Shown here: positions 52,243 through 59,992 of the stretch, piece by piece
Numbering within the stretch: position 1 is the first letter of the stretch
How the letters are laid out: every line of letters starts with the position of its first letter
NCBI GenBank assembly: GCA_964432415.1
Contig: CAYSNW010000003.1
Span: 62,001 to 126,000, forward strand
DNA length: 64,000 nt
Direction of reading: 5' to 3'
Source of the DNA: JAFECT01 sp964432415
GTDB lineage: Bacteria; Pseudomonadota; Alphaproteobacteria; Caulobacterales; Caulobacteraceae
The notes under the pieces: model-generated
Told to the model about the DNA's origin: nothing
The model's input: the letters and a program-made list of their open reading frames with translations, nothing else
Databases searched by the model: none
Translations under genes and position numbers: made by a program

Positions 52243-52907
52243 CGGCGGCGGATCGGCCGGGACGGATCGGCATACTGGAAGATGATCCGCACCTGCGCGA
52301 CTACCTGGAAGGCATTGTCACCGCCACCGAGGGGCTCGAGGTCGCCTTTTCCGAGGAGACCGTCGCCGGCGCGACCCGACGCTGCGGCGCGGAGCTGCCC
52401 GATCTCTGCCTGGTCGATCTGAAGCTGCCCGACGGCAATGGCGCGGACTTCGTGCGCCATCTGAAATCGATGGGCGAGGCCAAGTGCCTCATCCTGACGG
52501 TGCTGGGCGACCGGATGAGCGTGCTGCAGGCGTTGCAGGCGGGCGCGGATGGATACCTGCTGAAGGACACCCCGCCGGACCGGGTGGCGGCGGGCATTGT
52601 CAGCGCCCTGCAGGGGGACACGCCGATGAGTCCGCAGGCGGCGAGGTTCCTGCTGGAAATCTACAAGGCCACCGCGCCGTCCCGGGTCGAGGCGCCTGCG
52701 GAGGCCACGCTGACGGCGCGCGAGATCGAGGTGCTGAAGCTGTTTTCGAGGGGACTAAGCTATCGCGAGGCGGCCAGCGCCTTGACCATTTCGCAACACA
52801 CGATCCGCGACCACGTCAAGGCGATCTACCGCAAGCTGACCGTCCACTCCCGCACGGAGGCGATCTTCGAGGCGCGTCAGTTGGGCATGATCTCGCCGCT
52901 GGATTGA
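52239..52907 (+). CDS. NarL/FixJ-type response regulator
   Basis: 222 residues from ATG 52239. Receiver: GILEDDPHLRDYL, LCLVDLKLPDGNG (phospho-Asp about 58), LTVLGDRMSVLQALQAGADGYLLKD. LuxR-type HTH (about 155-215): LTAREIEVLKLFSRGLSYREAA, then ISQHTIRDHVKAIYRKL. Coupled to the preceding unknown gene by a 4-base overlap. The last 31 bases overlap, on the opposite strand, the 3' end of the kinase gene, its probable partner. Target genes are unknown; the two divergent unknown secreted genes are candidates. Confidence 0.92.
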   Translation: MTAADRPGRIGILEDDPHLRDYLEGIVTATEGLEVAFSEETVAGATRRCGAELPDLCLVDLKLPDGNGADFVRHLKSMGEAKCLILTVLGDRMSVLQALQAGADGYLLKDTPPDRVAAGIVSALQGDTPMSPQAARFLLEIYKATAPSRVEAPAEATLTAREIEVLKLFSRGLSYREAASALTISQHTIRDHVKAIYRKLTVHSRTEAIFEARQLGMISPLD

Positions 52908-54652
52908 CCCGGCGCGAGGGCGCCAGGCGGGCCTGCGAGGATGGGAAGCAGGATCGTCACCCGCGCTCCGGACGGGAGGCCCGCGCCCTCGGTCAGGAGC
53001 TCCGCCCCAAGCTGGCGGGCGCGATACGCCATGTTGGCCAGGCCCCGGCCCGCCTTGAGCGCCTGCCGGTCATAGCCGCGGCCATTGTCCTCGATGCGGA
53101 TCACAAGCGTTCCGGCGTCCCGCCGTTCGATCGCCACCGCCAACCGATCGCCGCCCGAGTGCTTGACCGCGTTGGTGACCGCTTCCTGCATCAGGCGGTA
53201 GAGGTTCAAGATCCAGCGCGGATCGCGGGCGCCGACGTCCAGATCGTCAGGCTGTTCCCACGCCAGGCTCATGCGTGCCGCCTCGGCCTGGGCGCGGGCG
53301 CGAGGGCGAAAATCGGCCAGAGCCTCCGCGAGGGTCTCACCGGCCGCGTCCAGCGAGTCGACCAGCAGCCTCAGCTCGGTCAGCCCCTCGCTCAGTTCAC
53401 CCTCCATCTGCGGAAGGTCGATGCGGTGGGCGCGAACCCGGGCCAGCAGGGAAGCCAGCCGTCCGCCGATGCCGTCATGCATGTCGCGGGCAAGACGCTG
53501 GCGCTCCTCAAGAATGGCCGCCCGTCGCAGCTGCTGGTCCAGGGCCTGGGATGTCGCCTGGATTTCGGCCTGCTGCGCCTTGATGACCCGACCCAGGTCT
53601 ATTCGCGCCTGCAGGTTCCGCCAGGTCTGGCGTGCGGCCGCGACTGCGCAGAACAGGCCGAGACCGGACAACAACAGGACGCAACCCAGGCCGTAGCCGA
53701 TTTCAAGGTCGAGAGCCCAAAGCCCGTGCTCCAGTCCGAACAGGGGAAGGGTGGCGCAGGTCAAGGTCAGGACGAGCAGGCCGATGATCGCCGCGCTCGC
53801 CATCCGTCGCGCTCCGGCGCCGGGTGCGGATGGCCGCTGGACGACTGTAGCGAAGACGCAGGCCAGGCTGGCCATGGCTCCGGCCACCAGCAGCAGATCG
53901 AGACCCTGGTCCGCCAACCCCGGCGGGGCGGCGCCCCACCCCTTCGAAATCATGGCGCGGGCGCCCACCGCGAGCGCCGCGGCCGAGAACGCGATCCAGG
54001 GAAGCAACCTGCGGCCGGCCAGAGCCGCCCCGAGCGCCAATGACGCGGCGGCGAGGGCAAGGGCGGCCACCGTCCATCGCGCTTCGATCAGAGCCCGGGC
54101 GATACTACGACCGGCTTGACGCATCGCGGTTGGCGGTCCCAGCGCGAGCCCAAGGCCGGACGCCGACGCCCCGGGGACGATCAGATCGACTCGATTGCGA
54201 TCCGGGTGAAGCAGGGCGCCCGGCAGGGTCCACAGGCGTGGACGCGCTCCGGGGATGGTCAGGTACGGATCGGCGTCGACGGTCTCCTCGGCCACCGACA
54301 CCCCGTTCAGATAGAGCTTGATCGGGCCAACGCCCGCAGGGGCGAGGAGCGCCATATCTTCCTGGGCCGCCGGTCGCGGGGGAAGGTCGAACGACAGCTG
54401 AATGAGCCCGTCGCCTGGCCAGGGAAGGCTCATCAGGCCGCGCGCGGGACTGTCCTGCGACGGGCGCGCCGGAAAGCCGTCGGCGGCCGCCGGCAGCCAG
54501 CGCAGGTCCGCGCCTGGGACCCAGCGGGCTCCTGTGGCGTCGAACCCGGCGAAAGAGATGAGCATCAGGGCGCCGGCAAGCAGGAGCGCCGGCGCCAGCC
54601 CAAAGAGCGACAGAGGCCACCGATCGCTCGGAACCCTGGTCCGGGGCGCCAT
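52877..54652 (-). CDS. NarX/DesK-type sensor histidine kinase with 7TMR-DISM-like sensor
   Basis: 591 residues from ATG 54652. Helix 1 (FGLAPALLLAGALMLISF) is followed by a ~150-residue periplasmic beta-rich region (IQLSFDLPPRPAAQ; IKLYLNGVSV) resembling the jelly-roll carbohydrate-binding DISMED2/GH2-like sensor. Then come five to six helices (about 200-370), a coiled coil, the HisKA_3 box EERQRLARDMHDGIGGRLASLL, and an HATPase (EAVTNAVKHSGG; DNGRGYD). It would phosphorylate the adjacent NarL-type regulator. The two 3' ends overlap by 31 bases in convergent orientation, unusual for partners. Confidence 0.9.
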   Translation of the reverse strand: MAPRTRVPSDRWPLSLFGLAPALLLAGALMLISFAGFDATGARWVPGADLRWLPAAADGFPARPSQDSPARGLMSLPWPGDGLIQLSFDLPPRPAAQEDMALLAPAGVGPIKLYLNGVSVAEETVDADPYLTIPGARPRLWTLPGALLHPDRNRVDLIVPGASASGLGLALGPPTAMRQAGRSIARALIEARWTVAALALAAASLALGAALAGRRLLPWIAFSAAALAVGARAMISKGWGAAPPGLADQGLDLLLVAGAMASLACVFATVVQRPSAPGAGARRMASAAIIGLLVLTLTCATLPLFGLEHGLWALDLEIGYGLGCVLLLSGLGLFCAVAAARQTWRNLQARIDLGRVIKAQQAEIQATSQALDQQLRRAAILEERQRLARDMHDGIGGRLASLLARVRAHRIDLPQMEGELSEGLTELRLLVDSLDAAGETLAEALADFRPRARAQAEAARMSLAWEQPDDLDVGARDPRWILNLYRLMQEAVTNAVKHSGGDRLAVAIERRDAGTLVIRIEDNGRGYDRQALKAGRGLANMAYRARQLGAELLTEGAGLPSGARVTILLPILAGPPGALAPGQSSGEIMPN

Positions 54653-54784
54653 ATCCTGATGACGATTTCCGCCCTTCACCCGGCTCCGCCCCCTTCGCGG
54701 GGGCAAGTCTGGCAGGCCTGGGCCACGCGGACCACCCCACGGTCATGGGGCAGGAAATCCGGCCAGGCTATCAGGGAAGGAAGA

Positions 54785-54861
54785 TGGTACCGCCTCCTGG
54801 ATTCGAACCAGGTACCTCTAGATCCACAATCTAGCGCTCTAACCAAGTGAGCTAAGGCGGC
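54785..54861 (-). tRNA. tRNA-His (anticodon GTG)
   Basis: 77 bases including an encoded CCA. The acceptor stem GCCGCCT pairs with AGGCGGT, giving a G1-U72 wobble. The anticodon arm CTAGA-TTGTGGA-TCTAG holds GTG; the T arm has GGTTCGAATCC. The discriminator is A73, not the C73 used with G-1 in other bacteria. This matches the alphaproteobacterial (Caulobacter) type of tRNA-His, whose HisRS does not need G-1. Confidence 0.96.
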
Positions 54862-54940
54862 CCGGACGTGCGGGACGTGAGGGGGAGCTTCTAATGCTCC
54901 GCGCCTGTGCGATCAAGCGCCTAAGCCACGCACCCGACCC

Positions 54941-54978
54941 CAAAACAAAACCGCCCCGGAGTGTGAGCTCCGGGGCGG
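54941..54978 (-). terminator. Terminator of exbB-exbD-tonB
   Basis: A perfect 11-bp stem, CCGCCCCGGAG (54951-54961) with CTCCGGGGCGG (54968-54978), around TGTGAG. On the minus strand it is followed by TTTTGTTTTG (54941-54950). It lies 24 bases beyond the tonB stop. Confidence 0.85.
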
Positions 54979-55002
54979 CTTCGCTAGGATTTGGCGAAAC
55001 GT

Positions 55003-55722
55003 CTAGCCGCTGACCCGCCAGGTGACGGGCACGTGGACGTGGGCGCCGCCAACCGGTTGGCCGTCCACGGTCTGCGGACGCATCTTGAAGCGTCCGGAGA
55101 TCCGCAGGGCGGCGTTGCCGAAGCCCTGACCCGAAGGCGTTTCCTCGATCACCGTGCAGCTGGTGAGGGTCCCGTCTTCCTTCACGACGCAATCAAGCGT
55201 CGTGTGGCCTTCGGTGCCCCGCTCCAGAGCGGACGGCGGGAAGAACCGCACCAGGTCGTCTCCGTTCGGCTTCCGAATCCACTGGGGATTCGTGATGACC
55301 GAAGGCCGAGGCGGCGGCGGCGGCGGAACCTGCCTCACCGGTTCAGCGGCGACCGGTCCCTTGTATTCGACCCGGTCTTCTTTCTTGACCGGAACGAACT
55401 GGGAGACGACGGCCGGCGGCGTGTTGGGCGGCGGAGGCGCCGGTTCACGCTGCTGCACCGGAGGGGGCGGCGGTGGCTTGTCCTTCGGAGGCGGAGGCGG
55501 CGGCGGCGGCGGCGGAGGGGGTAGTTGCTCCAGCGTCACCTGCACCTTTTCATCCGAGAACGTCTGCTGCTTGATCTTGAACTTGGAATTATAGACGTAA
55601 TACGCCGCAGCCAAGTGCAGGACGACGGAGATACCGATGCCGATCCAGGCGCCTTGGGAAAGTCCTTTTTTCCTTCGGCGCGGCGGATCGAGGATCGGGT
55701 CGCGGTGATGTTCTTCTGACAT
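55003..55722 (-). CDS. tonB: TonB energy-transducing protein
   Basis: 239 residues. One N-terminal membrane helix (AWIGIGISVVLHLAAAYYVY, with the conserved His in the helix), a Pro-rich spacer including a run of twelve prolines (about 69-80) and further PPPPP stretches, and a C-terminal TonB_C domain (GHTTLDCVVKEDGTLTSCTV; GNAALRISGRFKMRP). It transmits proton-motive force from ExbBD to outer-membrane receptors. Part of exbB-exbD-tonB with gaps of 5 and 17 bases; a strong terminator follows. Confidence 0.95.
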   Translation of the reverse strand: MSEEHHRDPILDPPRRRKKGLSQGAWIGIGISVVLHLAAAYYVYNSKFKIKQQTFSDEKVQVTLEQLPPPPPPPPPPPPKDKPPPPPPVQQREPAPPPPNTPPAVVSQFVPVKKEDRVEYKGPVAAEPVRQVPPPPPPRPSVITNPQWIRKPNGDDLVRFFPPSALERGTEGHTTLDCVVKEDGTLTSCTVIEETPSGQGFGNAALRISGRFKMRPQTVDGQPVGGAHVHVPVTWRVSG

Positions 55723-55739
55723 GCGCGCAGCCGTGACCC

Positions 55740-56171
55740 TTAGTTGATGTCTTCGCCGACCAGGGCCACGCTATAGAAACCGTTGTCTTGCAGCTGGTTC
55801 ATCACCTGCATGAAGGTTCCATAGCGCGTCTTCTTGTCAGCGCGGATGAAGATGCGCTCCTTGGACGGATCCCGCGCACCGATCTGCTTGGCCAGCTCAT
55901 TACCGACTTCATCCGTAGCGACCGGGAAGTCGCCCAGGTAAACCTGGCCATTCTTCTGGATCGAGATGTAGATCGGCTTGGGCGGGTTAGGCGTATCCGG
56001 CGCGTTAGCCGGCGGGAGATCGAGCTTCACCGACACGGTAGCCAGCGGCGCCGCCACCATGAAGATGATCAGCAGAACCAGCATCACATCCACGAAAGGC
56101 GTGACGTTGATCTCGCTATTATGCTCGGTCGTGATTTTCGACCGGCCGCCACCTGAAAGCTTGGCAGCCAT
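55740..56171 (-). CDS. exbD: ExbD/TolR-family biopolymer transport protein
   Basis: 143 residues. A short cytoplasmic N-terminus is followed by INVTPFVDVMLVLLIIFMVA, a single helix with the essential Asp, then a periplasmic domain ending in VALVGEDIN. It forms the proton-channel complex with ExbB and harnesses proton-motive force for TonB. The gene lies 5 bases after exbB and 17 before tonB. Confidence 0.95.
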   Translation of the reverse strand: MAAKLSGGGRSKITTEHNSEINVTPFVDVMLVLLIIFMVAAPLATVSVKLDLPPANAPDTPNPPKPIYISIQKNGQVYLGDFPVATDEVGNELAKQIGARDPSKERIFIRADKKTRYGTFMQVMNQLQDNGFYSVALVGEDIN

Positions 56172-56176
56172 CTAAA

Positions 56177-57094
56177 TCACGCCCCCTTGTCGAGCTGGCG
56201 GGAAATCGCGTTCATGAGTTCCGCCACGAAGCCTTCCGACCTCGTTCCGTACGCCGTGATCTTCGCCTGGAACAGGTTGTAGAAAACGACGGCCGGGATG
56301 GCGGCGAACAGGCCGATACCCGTGGCGAGCAGCGCTTCGGCGATGCCGGGCGCCACGACCGCGAGGTTCGTGGTGTTCGTGTTCGCGATACCGATGAAGG
56401 AGTTCATGATCCCGAACACCGTACCGAAGAGGCCGATGAAGGGACCCGAGGAACCCAGGGTCGCGAGGAACTGCTGACCGCCGGAGAGCCGCTTGGCCAG
56501 ACCCGCCTGGACGGCGTTAACCGCCTGAGAGGCGCGGGTGATGGTCGAGTTGCGGTGCTCGCCGCCGACTGCCAGGCCCGCCTGGCGGGACAGCTCGACT
56601 TCTTCGGAAGCCGCGGCGGCCATATCGGCCAGCGGGTTGCCGTCGAACTCGTCGGAGGTCGCAATGCGTCGCATGTCCGCGATGGACCGGGCGCTGCGGA
56701 AGGCTTCGAGGAAACGGTCCGAAGCCCGGTTCAAGCTGCCGTACTCGAACAGCTTGATCATCAGCATGGTCCAAGAGAAGACCGAGCCGAGCAGCAGGCC
56801 CACCATGACGATCTTCACGACGATCGTCGCTTCGATGAACATGGTGAAGATGGTCAGCTTACCGGCGTTCTTGATGGTCGGCGGCGCGCCCGCAGGAGCG
56901 TCGGCGGCCGGGGCGGCGGCGTCCGCGGCAGGAGCCGCAGCCGGGGCGGCGCCCTTGTCGGCAGGAGCAGCAGCGGCGGAAGCGGCCGGAGCTGCGGGAG
57001 CGCTTGCGCCTTGCGCGAGCACCGGACCGCTAATCAACAGCGCAGCAGCGCCAATGAGTGCGGCAAGAGGATGGATTTTTTTGTGTTCGAGCAT
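56177..57094 (-). CDS. exbB: ExbB/TolQ-family proton channel protein with signal peptide
   Basis: 305 residues, longer than classical ExbB (about 244). An N-terminal cleavable signal (LAALIGAAALLISGPVLAQG) is followed by a ~45-residue Ala/Pro-rich stretch, then the MotA/TolQ/ExbB domain with three helices (IVVKIVMVGLLLGSVFSWTM; PFIGLFGTVFGIMNSFIGIA; EALLATGIGLFAAIPAVVFY). It pairs with ExbD. AGGA lies upstream of ATG 57094. First gene of the operon; its promoter must be in the long gap upstream. Confidence 0.95.
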   Translation of the reverse strand: MLEHKKIHPLAALIGAAALLISGPVLAQGASAPAAPAASAAAAPADKGAAPAAAPAADAAAPAADAPAGAPPTIKNAGKLTIFTMFIEATIVVKIVMVGLLLGSVFSWTMLMIKLFEYGSLNRASDRFLEAFRSARSIADMRRIATSDEFDGNPLADMAAAASEEVELSRQAGLAVGGEHRNSTITRASQAVNAVQAGLAKRLSGGQQFLATLGSSGPFIGLFGTVFGIMNSFIGIANTNTTNLAVVAPGIAEALLATGIGLFAAIPAVVFYNLFQAKITAYGTRSEGFVAELMNAISRQLDKGA

Positions 57095-57788
57095 CGTTCG
57101 CCAGTTCCTGGTTGGTCTGACACGTTTGGACCAAAAGGGTCGTCGCGCGGAAGCGTCTCCACCCCGAGAGTTAATACGCTCGGAGCCTACACCGTTCCAA
57201 CGGCGTTGGTGTCCGACACGCTTCGTTACGCCGACCCGGTATGTTGACGCCAGTCCTTTCGGATCGGCAGCGACATCTCGAAGGGCGCTTTAGTTCACCG
57301 GCCTTGCGACTGGTGGGAATTCCGCCGCCCCTTGTGGAGGCAGCCAAGTTCCTTTGGCGAACGCATAACAGAGCGTCAAGTGCCGCTGAGCGCTTTTCCC
57401 CTCGCGAGGGAAACCCCGTCGCCGGGCGGGTGCGAATTGCACCAGCCAACGCATAGAACAGGGTGAATCGCTGCACTGGTCTTCGCGCGCGAAATCCTGT
57501 GGTGATCACCAGCATTCGGGGCCGGACTTCCCTTCAATTCGAAGTCTTCGGATCAATCAGTGCCGAGGACCGAGTCTGCGCTGATCGCTCCCGAACCGAT
57601 CCCTGGGTCGGCCGGTCGCGGAAACCGGTGTCATTTTTTTGCGACGAAGAGGGACGGCTCCCGCGCCGCACGCCGGCGGATGGAGAGAATCGGCGGCGCC
57701 CCCAAGGCCGGAAGAGGCCCGGACGCCTTCGTTCGCGCACGCAACGACTCGGGTCGAGCGTCGGTGCTTCGGGGGGAGGGAAAAAGAA
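57095..57788. other. 694-base gap, no gene seen
   Basis: Between exbB (minus, start 57094) and tRNA-Phe. Open frames here are short, unlike real proteins in composition, and lack ribosome sites. A near-palindrome around CTCGCGAG (57401-57408) is flanked by TTTTCCC and GGGAAA. The exbB promoter is expected near 57095-57250. No Fur-type box was recognised. The DNA is slightly less GC-rich than its neighbours. Confidence 0.5.
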
Positions 57789-57864
57789 TGGTGCCTGGGG
57801 CCGGAATCGAACCAGCGACACGCGGATTTTCAATCCGCTGCTCTACCAACTGAGCTACCCAGGC
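57789..57864 (-). tRNA. tRNA-Phe (anticodon GAA)
   Basis: 76 bases with encoded CCA. The acceptor GCCTGGG pairs with CCCAGGC, discriminator A; the D arm has GCTCAGTTGGTAGAGC; the anticodon arm GCGGA-TTGAAAA-TCCGC holds GAA; the T arm has GGTTCGATTCC. All arms pair. Confidence 0.96.
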
Positions 57865-57945
57865 GCGCCTAAACGGGGGTCGCCCCCGTTTCGGGAGCGA
57901 GGTCTATAGGCGAGGGTCTTTTGGCTGTCCAGCAGCTTTGAGGCC

Positions 57946-58113
57946 TTATTCGCCGTCCTCGGCAGGCCCCTCCTCCGCCTCGACCACGGGCACGGCGTAG
58001 CGGCCGGTGAACCAGCGCTGGAGATCGACGTCGGCGCAGCGGCGCGAGCAGAACGGGCGATAGTCCGCGCTTTCGGCGGGCTTGTCGCAGATCGGGCAGC
58101 GGGCGGCGCTCAT
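57946..58113 (-). CDS. yacG: YacG, zinc-ribbon DNA gyrase inhibitor
   Basis: 55 residues. The four zinc ligands appear as CPICDKP near the start and FCSRRCADVDLQRW in the middle, giving C-x2-C and C-x3-C. The end is acidic (EAEEGPAEDGE). In E. coli YacG binds GyrB and blocks DNA binding. Its ATG overlaps the stop of the RNase E/G gene by 4 bases, so the two are translationally coupled. Confidence 0.92.
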   Translation of the reverse strand: MSAARCPICDKPAESADYRPFCSRRCADVDLQRWFTGRYAVPVVEAEEGPAEDGE

Positions 58114-59186
58114 GGGGCGATGACATCCGTATTGAGGCGTTCGCGCCCGGGTTCGGCGCGGACGGAGAATCTCGGTCCGAGAGCGCGGACCAGCGGTTCG
58201 AGTTCCGCCGCCACGTCCGGAGCGCAGACGGCGGTCCAGCAGGCCCCGGGATCACCCCGCCCCTGCCGCATCAGGACGCCCACCAGCCGCTGGGCCACGG
58301 AACGGGCGCTGAGCCGACCGTCGCGGTCGCAGAGTTGCTCACTCACGGGGCGTTCGCGCCAGGGCTTGGCCACTTCCAGCACGCCCAGGCGGCTGAGGCC
58401 CGCGATGATCACGCCCGGATCGTCGGCGGCGAAGGCCTGGCGTGCGGCGGTCAGGATCGGCAGGTGCTCGCGCGCGCCTCCGGCCAGGTCCAGCACCACC
58501 AACCCGCCCAGATTCTTCAGCCGCAGCAACCGCGCGGTCTCTCGCACCGCGTTCAGATTGGCGTCCAGCACCGCGCGCTTGCCCGCCTCGGTCTCGGCCA
58601 GGTCCACGTCGACCGCGGTCATGGCGCGCGTCGGCTCGATCGACAGGGTCAAGCCCCGCGGCAGCAGCCAGCGGCTGGCCAGGGCCGCCTCCTCCGCCCC
58701 GTCGGCGGCGTCCAGCGCCGCCTCGCCGGTCTCGATCTCGGCGTGCGGCGCCCAGGCGCGCAGACGGGCCTCCAGCGGCGGTCCGTGGGAGAGCAGCGCC
58801 GGCGGCCCTTCGGCGAGGCGCAGCAGACGCAGGGCCGGACCCTTGTCGCCGCGTCCCTCGGCCAGGATTTCGACCTCGACGGCGGCGCCCTCGCTGACCG
58901 GTCCGACCGCGGGATCGGCGCGCATCAGGCCGTCGCGCTCCAGGCCCAGGTCGACAAATGCGCCCCCGAAGGCGCGCGCGGTGGCCCGGACCCGCCCGCG
59001 GCGGACTTCGCCCAGCCGCGCCCGTTCCGGCTCGCCCTCGCGTTCGATCGCCAGGCGCTCGAAGCGGCCGTCCAGAAGCACCACGCCACGCGCCTCGCCC
59101 GGGCGGCGATCGAGCAGCAGCCGGCGGCGCCCCTCGTCGGCGGGGCTTGCGGGAACCGCGCTTCTGGCCGGCTTCAGCCCCGCCAC
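58110..59186 (-). CDS. Short ribonuclease E/G family protein
   Basis: 358 residues from GTG 59186 (GGAGGG 6 bases upstream). An S1-like segment (GEVRRGRVRATARAFGGAFV, then DLGLERDGLMRADP) precedes the catalytic region with the two metal-binding Asp: TAVDVD and GGLVVLDLAGG, as in RNase E D303 and D346; a linking helix NLNAVRETARLLRLKNL sits between. RNase G is about 490 residues. This protein ends soon after the DNase I-like part and has no CPxCxG zinc-link. It overlaps maf by 13 bases and yacG by 4. It may act as a monomer or use YacG as a partner. Confidence 0.85.
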   Translation of the reverse strand: MAGLKPARSAVPASPADEGRRRLLLDRRPGEARGVVLLDGRFERLAIEREGEPERARLGEVRRGRVRATARAFGGAFVDLGLERDGLMRADPAVGPVSEGAAVEVEILAEGRGDKGPALRLLRLAEGPPALLSHGPPLEARLRAWAPHAEIETGEAALDAADGAEEAALASRWLLPRGLTLSIEPTRAMTAVDVDLAETEAGKRAVLDANLNAVRETARLLRLKNLGGLVVLDLAGGAREHLPILTAARQAFAADDPGVIIAGLSRLGVLEVAKPWRERPVSEQLCDRDGRLSARSVAQRLVGVLMRQGRGDPGACWTAVCAPDVAAELEPLVRALGPRFSVRAEPGRERLNTDVIAP

Positions 59187-59746
59187 CCGAGGCCCTCCAG
59201 CAGACAGCGGGTTTCATAGAGCGGCAGGCCGACCACGGCGGGATAGCTGCCGGAAAGTTCGGTGATGAAGCCGCCGGCGCGGCCCTGGGCGCCATAGCCG
59301 CCCGCCTTCCCGGACCATTCGCCCGAGGCCAGGTAGGCTTCGATCTCGGCCTCGGTCAGGCGCTTGAAGGTGATGCGGGTCTCGACCAGGCGTTCGGCGG
59401 AGCGGCCGTCGGGCGCAAGCACGCAGACCGCGGTCAGGACCTTGTGGTTGCGGCCGGACAGCAGCTCCAGGCAGCGGCGGGCCTCGTCAGCGCTTTCGGC
59501 CTTGGGCAAGACGCGGCGGCCCAGCGCCACCACGGTATCGGCGCCGAGGGTGAAGGCGCCTGCATCGCGCACGGCCTCGGCCTTGGCCCGCGCCAGGCGC
59601 AGGGCGAGACGGCGCGGGGTCTCATTCCTTTGAGGGGTCTCATCCACGTCGGCCGGCGCGACCCGGTCGGGAACGATCCCGATCTGGGCCAGCAGGTCGG
59701 CGCGGCGGGGGCTGGCGCTGGCCAGCACGAGCGGGGGACGGCTCAC
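59174..59746 (-). CDS. maf: Maf/YceF nucleotide pyrophosphatase
   Basis: 190 residues from GTG 59746, giving VSRPPLVLASASPRRADLL; a TTG 24 bases upstream is possible but lacks a ribosome site. Maf motifs are SASPRR, the ADVDE segment, GADTVVALGRRVLPK, and KAGGYGAQGRAGGF near 150-163. It hydrolyses non-canonical or methylated nucleoside triphosphates (house-cleaning) and is linked to septum control. It overlaps the RNase gene by 13 bases. In many alphaproteobacteria infA precedes maf; it does not here. Confidence 0.92.
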   Translation of the reverse strand: MSRPPLVLASASPRRADLLAQIGIVPDRVAPADVDETPQRNETPRRLALRLARAKAEAVRDAGAFTLGADTVVALGRRVLPKAESADEARRCLELLSGRNHKVLTAVCVLAPDGRSAERLVETRITFKRLTEAEIEAYLASGEWSGKAGGYGAQGRAGGFITELSGSYPAVVGLPLYETRCLLEGLGWRG

Positions 59747-59992
59747 TTCGTCGCGACTCGCTGACTTCAAACGGCAGGTGCTGCGGCCTCTATCAGGCCT
59801 CTCCTTTCCTGTGAACGCCAGTGAGCGGAAGCGACGAAATCAGCGTGCAATGCCCGCTCTTTGCCGCCAAGCTTCGCACTGAGATCGGATTTGAACCGGA
59901 TCGGCGGTCGCGACGACTACATCTCAGCCCTCGAAACACAGGGCAATGAATCAACCCCGCCGCCGACGCGACGAAATCCCGGGAGCATGGTG

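Noticed and set aside
57401..57408. Palindrome around CTCGCGAG as a Fur or other operator for exbB
   Set aside because: Arms are out of register by one base, it is about 300 bases from exbB, and it does not resemble a Fur box.
57171..57515. 114-codon frame upstream of exbB
   Set aside because: Arg/Thr-rich without ribosome site or domain; likely chance in non-coding DNA.
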